From Prosthecobacter gellanilyticus (GTDB lineage: Bacteria; Verrucomicrobiota; Verrucomicrobiia; Verrucomicrobiales; Verrucomicrobiaceae): 49,889 nucleotides of DNA. Made by a program: the position numbers and the translations under genes. The stretch is taken from NCBI RefSeq assembly GCF_007992435.1, contig NZ_BKAG01000050.1, forward strand, positions 1 through 49,889. The letters are read 5' to 3'. Below are positions 7,872 to 16,081 of this stretch, piece after piece (positions within the stretch are counted from its first letter, which is position 1; every line of letters starts with the position of its first letter). The notes beneath the pieces were generated by a model. It saw nothing but the letters and a program-made list of their open reading frames with translations, searched no databases and was not told the DNA's origin.

Positions 7872-9077
7872 CTATTTCATCCAACGCGGCTCGGAGATCT
7901 GACCATGCTTTTCCAGGACCAGATGACGCAGTCCGGAAGCCAGCGAGTGCACATAGAGATTCCCGTGCTGCGCATAGCAAAGGGAGCGGCCATTCGGACT
8001 CCAGGAGGGATGAGAGGCGCCGCCATTCTGGATGACCTTCGCGGGACCATTCGGCCAGCCTTTGACCACCACGGCGAGCTCTCCGCCGATCCTGGTGGTG
8101 AAGGCCACGCTGTGGCCATCAGGTGAGAACTCAGGGTCCGTGCAGAAGCTGTAACCCGTGCGCCAGCGAATGAGCCGGGCCTCAGTCTGATTCGTCGCGG
8201 GAACTTCGGCGACATAGAGGCGCGGGCCATCGCCACGATCATCGGCAAAGATGACCTGCTTGCCATCGGGATGCCAGGCCGGGCTGCTGGGAGCGCCGGT
8301 AGTGTCACTGATACAGGCTGCGGTGCTTGTGGTTAGGTCCGTGACGAAGATCTCCGGATTGCCGAGGAAGCTCATGACCAGCGCGAGACGCTGCCCATCT
8401 GGAGAAAAGGCTGCCCCAAAACTGCTGCCGGGTGTGTCTGTCACGGTGCGCTCCCAGCCCTGCCCCAGATCCATCCACTGCACGACCGGGAAACCATTGC
8501 TGTAGCTGGTGTAGGCCACGGCGGTGCCATCGGCATTCAAGGTGGGCGAGACCGCGCCGTGACTGTGATGGGTGACCTGCAGCACTTCCTTGCCATCGGG
8601 ATCACAGAGGTAGACCTGTTTGGATCCCGACTTGTCACTGACAAAGACGATGCGGCTGGTGGCGAGGCCTGGCTTACCCGTGATGGTGAGGATGACATCA
8701 TCCGCGAGGGCCTTGGCATTTTCATCGAGGCCTGGGGCGGCATAGGTGCGGTCCAGTAGTTCCTTGCCCGAAGCATTGGCAACTTTGCCGGTGATGCGAC
8801 CGCCAACGGAGTTGCCGGTGATGATGAAGTCGGGCTTCTCCTCTGTGATTTGAAACTCGCGCGTTGTGGTCAGCTCTGCCACGAGGGCCTGACGTGCGCT
8901 GGTGCCGGTGCCGCCTGCAAAGGCCGCGACACTCACGCGCTTCGGCTCAGCCTTCGCCGGCTTCGCAGCGGGCGTGTTCTTCCAAAACCGCAGCCAGGAA
9001 GGCAGCACATCCGCCTGTGCCGGGGCGAGCAACAGCGCGAAGAGGCAGAGGATGGAAGAGAGGCGGAGGGCTGGCAT
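7872..9077 (-). CDS. tolB: TolB-like periplasmic beta-propeller protein
   Basis: 401 residues with a signal peptide (LCLFALLLAPAQA). An N-terminal TolB domain (about 45-135) is followed by a WD40-like propeller with repeated PD40-type units: SPTLNADGTAVAYTS, GAAFSPDGQRLALVM, SPAWHPDGKQVIFAD, DPEFSPDGHSVAFTT, HPSWSPNGRSLCYAQ. TolB links Pal in the outer membrane to TolA. The tolA stop and tolB start abut as TAAATG, implying co-translation. Residues 31-45 are a short Ala/Lys/Pro linker. Propeller identity is clear; TolB rather than another PD40 protein follows from the gene order. Confidence 0.92.
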   Translation of the reverse strand: MPALRLSSILCLFALLLAPAQADVLPSWLRFWKNTPAAKPAKAEPKRVSVAAFAGGTGTSARQALVAELTTTREFQITEEKPDFIITGNSVGGRITGKVANASGKELLDRTYAAPGLDENAKALADDVILTITGKPGLATSRIVFVSDKSGSKQVYLCDPDGKEVLQVTHHSHGAVSPTLNADGTAVAYTSYSNGFPVVQWMDLGQGWERTVTDTPGSSFGAAFSPDGQRLALVMSFLGNPEIFVTDLTTSTAACISDTTGAPSSPAWHPDGKQVIFADDRGDGPRLYVAEVPATNQTEARLIRWRTGYSFCTDPEFSPDGHSVAFTTRIGGELAVVVKGWPNGPAKVIQNGGASHPSWSPNGRSLCYAQHGNLYVHSLASGLRHLVLEKHGQISEPRWMK

Positions 9078-10115
9078 TTACTCGATCTGGAGATTCACCC
9101 GCACAGCGTAACGCTCTTTGCTGTAAGATGCAGGCAGAGACTCAGGAATCTTTGTGACGCGGGCGAGTACGGCACGCACGGAGGCGTCCAGCGCCTCAGA
9201 GCCCGAGGGTGTGACAAGCACGGCATCCTTTACGGTGCCATCTTTCAACACTGCCAGTTCCACACTGACATGACGATGGTTCACCGGCACAAGGTCGATG
9301 GAGGGGGGGCTCCAGGCGTTCATCAGAGTTTTCTGAAGTGCTCTTTCCACGGCATCCAGGCCTGAGGCGTCCACACTCGCCTTCCGGGTTCGCTCGAAGT
9401 CGTTGAGCTTCGCGATGTCCAAGAGCCGGAGAGTGGGCTCGGTGGGAACGGGCGGTGCATCGACGATGGCGGAGAGCGTGATGTATTTGTTTGCCTCGCG
9501 TCCCTGCCCTGGCTGAACCGGCGGTGGGCCTGGCGCTACTGCTGCCGTTGCTGGAGCTTTGTCCTGCTTCACCGCCGGTGCCTGAGGCTGAGACTGCATC
9601 GTGACAGGTGGCAGAGAGGGGGGGGATGCCCCGAGAATCTGCGCGGCGAGACCAGGCTTCACGCCATTCATGCCCGAGGTGGAGCCGATGGAGTTCTGCA
9701 GGAGGGTCAAAGTATCTGGAGGCAGCTGGAGCAATGCCGACGGGCTTCCCGAGGGAACCAGACTCACTCCTGAAGCCGACAGCGAAAGCCCGGCTCCCTC
9801 GTTCTTCGCCACTGTGGCAGGCTTGGCGGGAGTCGGCGCCGGTGTGGCCGCAGCTGGCTGAGGTGGGGGAGAGGCTGGTTTCTCCGCTGTCCTGGGTGCC
9901 TCGTCTGGAAGCTCCAAAGGCATGGGAGCGCCCACGAAATCCGCAGGTGTGCGCCAAACCAAATTTGCCGGAAGAGGGGATGCCGGCTTGTCTTTGGACG
10001 GAAGCATGGGCAGCAAAATCCAGAGCAGCATGCCACCGAGCACGTGCAGCAGTCCGATCCCCACGAGGGCCGGTGTCAGCGGCTCGAGCGACGCACGATG
10101 AGAGGTGGCGGCCAT
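9078..10115 (-). CDS. tolA: TolA/TonB-like energy transducer
   Basis: 345 residues. One N-terminal membrane segment (about 15-37, LVGIGLLHVLGGMLLWILLP), a long Pro/Ala-rich periplasmic linker (about 75-210), and a C-terminal TonB/TolA-type domain (about 255-345, with VSVELAVLKDGTVKDAVLVT-like strands and SYSKERYAVRVNLQIE). It would pass the proton-motive force harvested by TolQR to TolB/Pal. Placed between tolR (10-bp gap) and tolB (directly abutting). The linker is proline-rich like TonB rather than the helical Ala/Lys-rich type of enterobacterial TolA, so the name rests on position. Confidence 0.8.
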   Translation of the reverse strand: MAATSHRASLEPLTPALVGIGLLHVLGGMLLWILLPMLPSKDKPASPLPANLVWRTPADFVGAPMPLELPDEAPRTAEKPASPPPQPAAATPAPTPAKPATVAKNEGAGLSLSASGVSLVPSGSPSALLQLPPDTLTLLQNSIGSTSGMNGVKPGLAAQILGASPPSLPPVTMQSQPQAPAVKQDKAPATAAVAPGPPPVQPGQGREANKYITLSAIVDAPPVPTEPTLRLLDIAKLNDFERTRKASVDASGLDAVERALQKTLMNAWSPPSIDLVPVNHRHVSVELAVLKDGTVKDAVLVTPSGSEALDASVRAVLARVTKIPESLPASYSKERYAVRVNLQIE

Positions 10116-10125
10116 GATGAGGGGA

Positions 10126-10533
10126 TCACGGGGACTTCTGAGGGCGGTCGTTCAGCACGGCCGTGTGCTTCACGGCGGCAGCGCGCAGAGCATCCATGAT
10201 CTCCAGCAAGGCTGAGGCCTGCAGGTTGGCTGGAATACGCACCACCACACCTGTTTCCGGAGCCACCGCCATGCGCATCTTCAGCGCCGCGATCAACTCC
10301 CGATCCGTGATCGATTCTCCGGCGAGGGTCAGCTTGAGGTCAGGTGAGACGACCAGCTCGATGGTCTTCTTGGGCTGGCCCGCCGGGGTTTCCTGGAAGA
10401 CTTTGCTTTCAGAGCGCAGCGCTGGCACAAGGACCACCACCGTCAGCAAAAGCAGCAGCATCAGATCCAGCAGCGGCGTGATCTGGATCTCCGCATTGAT
10501 CAGAGGCAGTTGGTGGCTGGAGTAGCGTTTCAT
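10126..10533 (-). CDS. tolR: TolR/ExbD-family membrane protein
   Basis: 135 residues. A single N-terminal membrane segment (about 20-40) preceded by the family motif ITPLLDLMLL, with Asp23 in the membrane, the proton-relay residue of TolR/ExbD. The periplasmic part has the ExbD pattern (IELVVSPDLKLTLAG, ALLEIMDALRAAAVKHTAVL). Its start overlaps the tolQ stop by 4 bp (ATGA). Forms the stator and proton channel with TolQ. Confidence 0.92.
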   Translation of the reverse strand: MKRYSSHQLPLINAEIQITPLLDLMLLLLLTVVVLVPALRSESKVFQETPAGQPKKTIELVVSPDLKLTLAGESITDRELIAALKMRMAVAPETGVVVRIPANLQASALLEIMDALRAAAVKHTAVLNDRPQKSP

Positions 10534-11348
10534 GCGCGGGTCGGGCTGCGCTCCGCCACAGTGCTCGGTCTCGGCATGGCCGGTGCGCCGAGAGTTCCGA
10601 GGCTGGGCAGATACTCCTCCACTTTCCGGTGATCGACAAACTGGCGGTCAAAGAGGCCGCTGAGCTCCGAGGCAAAGTTATCCATGCGCACCAGGATGGC
10701 ACGGATGCGGGACACCATGGCATTGTGACCGATGAGGCTCGGGATCACCACCAGCAGTGCGACGATCGTGGTGATCAAAGCGGAGCTCGTTCCTTCAGCG
10801 AGCATGCTTTTGTCCCCGGCATCGAGAGCGGAGAAGACCTCCAGAAGTCCGGCCACTGTGCCCAGAATACCCAGCAGCGGTGCCACCGAGATCGCAGTGG
10901 CCACCAGACTCAGGCGCGTTTCCAAACGCAGCGCCGTGCTGCTCACAGTGCGCTCCATAGCATTCTGGACGGAGCCCATCTGGCTCGGAGAGATGCGGCC
11001 CGCGCCTTGCAGACGTGCGGAGAAGCTTCTTCCCGGCTCCTCCTCACCCACCAGATGGAAGGCGAGCTCGCGGCAGGCGGCGTGATAGAGGTAGTAGAGC
11101 GGCGAGAGCTCCACTTGCTCCTTGGTCAGGTAAATCGCCAGCGGATGCGGGCTGTCATGGAAGCCGCTCAGGAATCGACGGTTCGCACGATCCGTGCGAT
11201 TGAGGAGGATCCACTTCATGAGCAAGGCCGACCAGCTGATCGTGGAAAGCACGGCCAAAAGTCCCAAAATGCCCCAGGCGAGTGGGGTGATATGATCCAG
11301 GCCAAATTTAAGGCCGCCAACGAAAGAGAGCATGGGATCAAACATCAC
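10530..11348 (-). CDS. tolQ: TolQ/ExbB/MotA-family proton channel protein
   Basis: 272 residues with three membrane segments: about 22-45 (AWGILGLLAVLSTISWSALLM), about 150-172 and about 190-212. The MotA/TolQ/ExbB signature is seen in LVATAISVAPLLGILGTVAGLLEVF and ALITTIVALLVVIPSLIGHN. First gene of tolQ-tolR-tolA-tolB-pal. The first two codons are both ATG, so the start could be one codon later. Short inverted repeats lie directly upstream. Confidence 0.93.
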   Translation of the reverse strand: MMFDPMLSFVGGLKFGLDHITPLAWGILGLLAVLSTISWSALLMKWILLNRTDRANRRFLSGFHDSPHPLAIYLTKEQVELSPLYYLYHAACRELAFHLVGEEEPGRSFSARLQGAGRISPSQMGSVQNAMERTVSSTALRLETRLSLVATAISVAPLLGILGTVAGLLEVFSALDAGDKSMLAEGTSSALITTIVALLVVIPSLIGHNAMVSRIRAILVRMDNFASELSGLFDRQFVDHRKVEEYLPSLGTLGAPAMPRPSTVAERSPTRA

Positions 11349-11368
11349 GAATAAAGGCTGAGTCAGTT

Positions 11369-11407
11369 AATCAACCTTGATTGTCGGGCGTCAACCATGA
11401 GTTGACG
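11369..11407. promoter_or_regulatory. two inverted repeats upstream of tolQ
   Basis: AATCAA-CC-TTGATT (11369-11382), a perfect palindrome 21 bp ahead of the tolQ start, next to CGTCAAC-CATGA-GTTGACG (11389-11407). The position suits an operator or leader hairpin of the tol operon; part could instead end transcription from sdhB. Confidence 0.35.
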
Positions 11408-11508
11408 GCAGGGTGGATTTCCTGCCGCCTCTCTAATACGTCATGGCATCCGTCTTACGTGGCACTGAATGCCACTTTGGACAGAAAAGGGACACGGTTC
11501 TGCGGAGA

Positions 11509-12297
11509 TTACTCCCCGCCTTCCGCACGCTCCTGCTGGCCGACGAAGGCTTCCTTCATCGCTGCCACGGCATAGTCGCGGTTCAGCTTGGTGATCCAGC
11601 GCACGCTGATGCCCTTCGGGCAGGCGGCCTCGCACTCATACTGGTTGGTGCAGTTGCCAAAGCCTTCTTTGTCCATCTGGCGCACCAGTGCCAGTGTGCG
11701 ACGGTCCTTCTCAGGCTTGCCTTGCGGAAGAGAGTTAAGCTGACCCGCCTTCGCGGAGACGAAGAGCATGGCGCTGGCATTTTTACAGGCAGCGACGCAA
11801 GCACCGCAACCGATGCACTCAGCAGCGTCCATGGCGGCATCCGCCACTTCCTTGCCGATCAGGATGGCATTCGCATCTGGCGCAGCACCCGTGCGGACGG
11901 TGACAAAGCCACCCGCCTGCTGGATGCGGTCAAAGCCGCTGCGATCGACGATGAGGTCCTTGATGACCGGGAAGGCAGAGGCGCGGAAGGGCTCGATCCA
12001 GATCGTGTCCCCCGTGCGGAACTTGCGCATGTGAAGCTGGCAGGTGGTCGTGGCCTTCTCAGGACCATGAGGCACGCCATTGATCTGCATGGAGCAGGCA
12101 CCGCAGATGCCTTCGCGGCAGTCATGATCAAAGGCCACTGGCTCCTGCCCTGCTGAAATGAGGCGCTCGTTGACGATGTCCATCATCTCCAGGAAGGAGG
12201 CATGATCAGGAATCTCAGGAGCTTCGATGTCCTGAAAATGACCGGACTGGCCGCGGTTCTGGCGCCAAACTTTGAGGTGAAGGTTAAGGAGGGACAT
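11509..12297 (-). CDS. sdhB: succinate dehydrogenase/fumarate reductase iron-sulfur subunit
   Basis: 262 residues with all three Fe-S cluster sites: [2Fe-2S] CREGICGAC (Cys60, 65, 68) with Cys86; [4Fe-4S] CIGCGACVAAC (161-171); [3Fe-4S] Cys216, Cys222, Cys226 in CTNQYECEAACPKG. It passes electrons from the SdhA flavin to the quinone site at the membrane. Last gene of the sdhC-sdhA-(two extra genes)-sdhB cluster; 27 bp separates it from the nucleotidyltransferase gene upstream. The C-A-B order with a five-helix SdhC is the di-heme type seen in Bacteroidetes and Verrucomicrobia. Confidence 0.95.
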   Translation of the reverse strand: MSLLNLHLKVWRQNRGQSGHFQDIEAPEIPDHASFLEMMDIVNERLISAGQEPVAFDHDCREGICGACSMQINGVPHGPEKATTTCQLHMRKFRTGDTIWIEPFRASAFPVIKDLIVDRSGFDRIQQAGGFVTVRTGAAPDANAILIGKEVADAAMDAAECIGCGACVAACKNASAMLFVSAKAGQLNSLPQGKPEKDRRTLALVRQMDKEGFGNCTNQYECEAACPKGISVRWITKLNRDYAVAAMKEAFVGQQERAEGGE

Positions 12298-12324
12298 GGG
12301 ATGACGTGTAGATGTATGAAAAGG

Positions 12325-12909
12325 TTAGGAAGCCAGGGCAAGCTGATCAATTTCCTCGCTGATCTGGCGGAGATTCAGATGAATCCAGCGGGTATCGCCC
12401 ACGTAGTAGTCGAGCGCTTCCACTGCCCGCTTTTGAAGCTCGGGCGAAGTCAGACGGCAGTGTCTGGCAAGATCACGGATGTCCTGCTGATCAATCGATG
12501 TGAAACGAGATATTTTGGACACAGCAAGATCCAGCGGGCTGAAGACCCGCAGATGAATCAACCGTTTCTCATTACCCATTCCCTGCCACTCGACGGAATC
12601 CTCACGATGATCCGGATGGAGGAGAGCGAAGGTGTCGTTGTAAGTCGGATCAAGATAGATGGAGGAGCGAGTATTGTCCTCACGCAGATACTCCACCACC
12701 AACTCCTTGTAGGGCAGCAGGAATCGATGAGAGAAACTCGCATCCACATCCTCGGTATAGCGAGTGCCGCAGTGGTAATGAACAGCCATTCCCCCGGCGA
12801 GATACATCTGCAGAGGCTCACCCGCATAGTCGCTGGCACGCAAGACAGCGTCCAGTTTGTCCATCAAGGCACTCATGGCCTGAGTCAGTTCAGGATGCAG
12901 CTCATGCAT
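12325..12909 (-). CDS. DUF6036-type nucleotidyltransferase
   Basis: 194 residues. The N-terminal half carries a polymerase-beta nucleotidyltransferase signature: GG at 39-40 (YLAGGMAVHYH), Arg50, then Asp54 and Asp56 in YTEDVDAS, which would bind the metals. The second half has LDLAVSKISRFTSIDQQDIR, the pattern seen in DUF6036/AbiEii-like proteins. Members of this superfamily act as toxins or abortive-infection proteins in many two-gene modules. Its start overlaps the end of the 95-residue gene by 8 bp, so the two are probably translated together. Both sit between sdhA and sdhB in the same orientation. Family assignment is likely; activity and target are unknown. Confidence 0.78.
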   Translation of the reverse strand: MHELHPELTQAMSALMDKLDAVLRASDYAGEPLQMYLAGGMAVHYHCGTRYTEDVDASFSHRFLLPYKELVVEYLREDNTRSSIYLDPTYNDTFALLHPDHREDSVEWQGMGNEKRLIHLRVFSPLDLAVSKISRFTSIDQQDIRDLARHCRLTSPELQKRAVEALDYYVGDTRWIHLNLRQISEEIDQLALAS

Positions 12910-13189
12910 GGCCGATCCTCCTTTTGAGAAGGTTGGAGAAGCGAGCGCAATCGAAACCGATGCGGCTCACAAGATCGGAAAAACTCACATCGGCACCGTC
13001 AAGAATGCGGTGCCCCAAAGCGATGAGGGATTGACGGTGCCCAAACCAGTCCACGCCGCCTAGGAAGAGGCAGACGGCAGCCATCTCATCCCGCGACACC
13101 GGCTTTGGGCCAAGCCAAGCCGACTCCTGGAACGCACCGTGCTGGTGCGCACAAAAGTCGAGTAGCTGGGCTTCGGTATCGCGAGTCAT
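12902..13189 (-). CDS. small partner protein of the nucleotidyltransferase
   Basis: 95 residues, not assigned to a family by eye. The composition suggests a helical soluble protein (LLDFCAHQHGAF..., SFSDLVSRIGFDCARFSNLLKRR) without signal or membrane segment. The last 8 bp overlap the nucleotidyltransferase gene and only 15 bp separate it from the sdhA stop, so it looks like part of the sdh transcript. A short helical protein before a nucleotidyltransferase suggests an antitoxin-toxin arrangement, which is inference from layout only. Confidence 0.65.
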   Translation of the reverse strand: MTRDTEAQLLDFCAHQHGAFQESAWLGPKPVSRDEMAAVCLFLGGVDWFGHRQSLIALGHRILDGADVSFSDLVSRIGFDCARFSNLLKRRIGHA

Positions 13190-13204
13190 TTCAGGAGAGA
13201 GGGA

Positions 13205-15118
13205 TCACTTGTAGCTGCGCACGGCGAGGTGCACTTCCTCGAAGGTGAGAGGCTCTTTGTTCAGCGTGGGCTTGGCGAGGTCGCCGGAGTATTCCCAAGC
13301 GGCGACGTGGCAGAAGTTTTCGTCGTCGCGTTTGCACTCGCCTTCTTCCTGGTGCTCGACGCGGAAGTGACCGCCACAGCTTTCCTCACGCGTGAGGGCA
13401 TCCTGGCAGAGCAGTTCGGCGAACTCCATGAAGTCGGCCACACGACCGGCCTTCTCGAGCTCTGGGTTCGCGGCATCACCGGAACCTGGGACGAAGACGT
13501 TGTTCCAGAACTCCTCACGCAGTTCAGGGATGCGCTTGATGGCCTCGGTGAGGCCGGCCTTGTCACGGGCCATGCCGCACTTGTCCCAGACCAGCAGGCC
13601 GAGTTCGCGATGGAAGCTGTCCACGCTGCGCTTGCCTTTGTTGTTCAGGAAGCGGTTCGTGCGGGCCTTCGCATCTTCCAGCGCGCGCTGGAACTCAGGA
13701 TGGCTGGTGGTCACCGCACCTGGCTTCTGGGTGACGAGGTAAGGTGCGATGGTGGTCGGAATAACAAAGTATCCGTCCGCGAGACCCTGCATGAGGGCGG
13801 AGGCACCCAGGCGGTTCGCACCATGGTCGGAGAAGTTCGCCTCACCCAGCACGTGCAAGCCCTGGAGGTTGCTCATGAGGTTGTAGTCCACCCAGAGGCC
13901 GCCCATGGTGTAGTGCACCGCAGGGTAGATGCGCATTGGCTGCTTGTAGCCGCTCTCGCCGGTGATCTTCTCATACATGTCGAAGAGGTTGCCGTAACGT
14001 TCGGCGATCGTCTTCTGACCAAACTGATTGATGGCTTCCGCGAAGTCGAGATACACGCCGCGTCCACCAGGACCAACGCCACGACCATCGTCACAGGCTT
14101 CCTTGGCCGCACGGGAGGAAATGTCACGCGGGGCGAGGTTGCCGAAGCTCGGGTATTTGCGCTCGAGGTAGTAGTCGCGAGCTTCTTCAGGGATCTGGGA
14201 AGGAGCCTTGCCAGCATCCGCGGCATTCTTCGGCACCCACACGCGGCCGTCGTTGCGGAGCGACTCGGACATGAGAGTCAGCTTGCTCTGATAGTCGCCG
14301 CTGACCGGAATGCAGGTCGGGTGAATCTGGGTATAACAAGGATTGGCGAAGTAAGCACCTTTCTTGTGCGCGCGCCAGGTGGCCGTCACGTTGCAGCCCA
14401 TGGCATTCGTCGAGAGATAGAAGACGTTGCCATAACCGCCGGTGCAAAGCAGCACCGCATCACCCGCATGGGACTCGATCTTGCCGGTGACGAGGTCACG
14501 CGTGATGATGCCCTTTGCGTGGCCGTCCACGACCACCACGTCCAGCATCTCGGTGCGCGAGTACATCTGCACGCCACCGCGGTTGATCTCCTTGTTCAGC
14601 GCGGAGTAGGCGCCGAGAAGCAGCTGCTGCCCGGTCTGGCCGCGAGCATAAAACGTGCGGCTCACCTGCGCACCACCAAAGGAGCGGTTCGCAAGACCAC
14701 CACCGTATTCACGGGCAAAGGGCACGCCCTGCGCCACGCACTGGTCGATGATGTTCACGCTGACTTCAGCGAGACGATGCACGTTGGCCTCACGAGCGCG
14801 GAAGTCGCCACCTTTGACGGTGTCATAGAAGAGACGATGCACGCTATCGCCATCGTTCTGGTAGTTCTTCGCGGCATTGATGCCCCCCTGCGCGGCGATG
14901 GAGTGCGCACGACGCGGGCTGTCCTGGAAGCAGAAGCACTTCACATGGTAGCCCAGTTCCGAAAGTGTGGCCGCTGCTGCCGATCCGGCAAGCCCGCTGC
15001 CCACGACGAGCACGGTGTACTTGCGCTTGTTCTTCGGGTTGATGAGCTTGGAGTCCTGCTTGTGCTTGGACCACTTCATGCCCATCGGGCCGGAGGGAAT
15101 CTTGGAGTCTATTGCCAT
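13205..15118 (-). CDS. sdhA: succinate dehydrogenase/fumarate reductase flavoprotein subunit
   Basis: 637 residues. FAD-binding Rossmann motif VLVVGSGLAGSAAAATL (about 36-52), the flavin-linking region RRAHSIAAQGGINAA with its His, and catalytic-region motifs THPTC-like (QIHPTCIP), NLAPRDISSRA and HYTMGGLWVDYN. It oxidises succinate to fumarate (TCA cycle) or works in reverse. A long ORF on the opposite strand over the same DNA is a shadow of the high-GC codon use. sdhC lies 51 bp upstream. Confidence 0.96.
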   Translation of the reverse strand: MAIDSKIPSGPMGMKWSKHKQDSKLINPKNKRKYTVLVVGSGLAGSAAAATLSELGYHVKCFCFQDSPRRAHSIAAQGGINAAKNYQNDGDSVHRLFYDTVKGGDFRAREANVHRLAEVSVNIIDQCVAQGVPFAREYGGGLANRSFGGAQVSRTFYARGQTGQQLLLGAYSALNKEINRGGVQMYSRTEMLDVVVVDGHAKGIITRDLVTGKIESHAGDAVLLCTGGYGNVFYLSTNAMGCNVTATWRAHKKGAYFANPCYTQIHPTCIPVSGDYQSKLTLMSESLRNDGRVWVPKNAADAGKAPSQIPEEARDYYLERKYPSFGNLAPRDISSRAAKEACDDGRGVGPGGRGVYLDFAEAINQFGQKTIAERYGNLFDMYEKITGESGYKQPMRIYPAVHYTMGGLWVDYNLMSNLQGLHVLGEANFSDHGANRLGASALMQGLADGYFVIPTTIAPYLVTQKPGAVTTSHPEFQRALEDAKARTNRFLNNKGKRSVDSFHRELGLLVWDKCGMARDKAGLTEAIKRIPELREEFWNNVFVPGSGDAANPELEKAGRVADFMEFAELLCQDALTREESCGGHFRVEHQEEGECKRDDENFCHVAAWEYSGDLAKPTLNKEPLTFEEVHLAVRSYK

Positions 15119-15169
15119 GAGGAGTAAGAGCTGAGGACGAGGAGCAGTGGGCGAAGAGTAAGAAAGGGA

Positions 15170-15880
15170 TTAGCGACCGTAGCCGAAGAGCCAGATGGCG
15201 ACCGGGATGGAGCAGTTGCCCACCAGGATCAGCGTCGCATACAGGTGGCCGAAGGTCTTGAACATCGGCGCATTGCGATGCGTGGTGAAACCCAGGGTCT
15301 GAAACAGGCTGCTCACCCCATGGCTCAGGTGGCTGTAGAGCAGGCCCATGGCGATGATGTAGAAGATGGAGGCTGGAGCCCAGGAGAAGCCATCGATGAC
15401 CATCTTGTACACATTGTGCACTGTCTCGCCATGCAGGTCAGTCTTGTAGGCAGCACCGTTGTAGTCATTGCCAGCGCGGATGGTGAAGTGCAGCAGATGA
15501 TAGATGATGAAGGCCAGCAGGGTCAGGCCGCTCCAGATCATGGTGCGGGAAGAGGTGCTGGAGACCTGGAACTTGTGCTTCGCATACGCATCACCACGAG
15601 CAGCGCGGTTCTGCCTGGTGAGCTGAATCGTGGCGATGATGTGCACCACCACGGCAGCCAGCAGGCCCAGGCGGGCAATCCATACACCGACACCATGCAG
15701 AGATGTCTGCAGAAGGTGGCCGTATTCATTGATGGCATCCGGGCCTGCGAAGACCAGGAGGTTGCCGATCATGTGGCCGAGCACAAAGACCACAAGGACC
15801 GCGCCAGTCAGGGCGACGAGAAGTTTCTTGCCGATGGAAGAAGCGTAAAAACGGAAGAGGGGGTCAAAAACAGCGCTCAT
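15170..15880 (-). CDS. sdhC: succinate dehydrogenase cytochrome b558 subunit
   Basis: 236 residues with five predicted membrane helices (about 18-38, 61-82, 112-133, 165-186, 210-232) and histidines placed to bind two hemes (GHMIGNLL, VVHIIATIQL, YHLLHFTIR, YSHLSHGVSS). This is the single large membrane anchor of the B-type succinate:quinone oxidoreductases. First gene of the cluster; about 200 bp of non-coding DNA upstream probably holds the promoter. Confidence 0.92.
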   Translation of the reverse strand: MSAVFDPLFRFYASSIGKKLLVALTGAVLVVFVLGHMIGNLLVFAGPDAINEYGHLLQTSLHGVGVWIARLGLLAAVVVHIIATIQLTRQNRAARGDAYAKHKFQVSSTSSRTMIWSGLTLLAFIIYHLLHFTIRAGNDYNGAAYKTDLHGETVHNVYKMVIDGFSWAPASIFYIIAMGLLYSHLSHGVSSLFQTLGFTTHRNAPMFKTFGHLYATLILVGNCSIPVAIWLFGYGR

Positions 15881-16081
15881 GGGTGGTGCGAAAGTTCATC
15901 TTTGTCATGCGGAGTGTCATGGCAAGTGCGACCTCATATTTCCACATGAATTTCATGCATGGCTTGTTGAGTATGATTCGCATTTTTCACCTCTGCTAAC
16001 GTAGGGTTGGCAATCAATGCGCATCCCTTGTCGAGGCTCATTCAGCGACCCTGAATCCGAGTAGGGCAGAAAGGCTGTGCT

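Noticed and set aside
13229..15127. 632-codon open frame on the plus strand over sdhA
   Set aside because: It is an antisense mirror of sdhA, which has complete SdhA motifs; long shadow frames are expected in high-GC genes.
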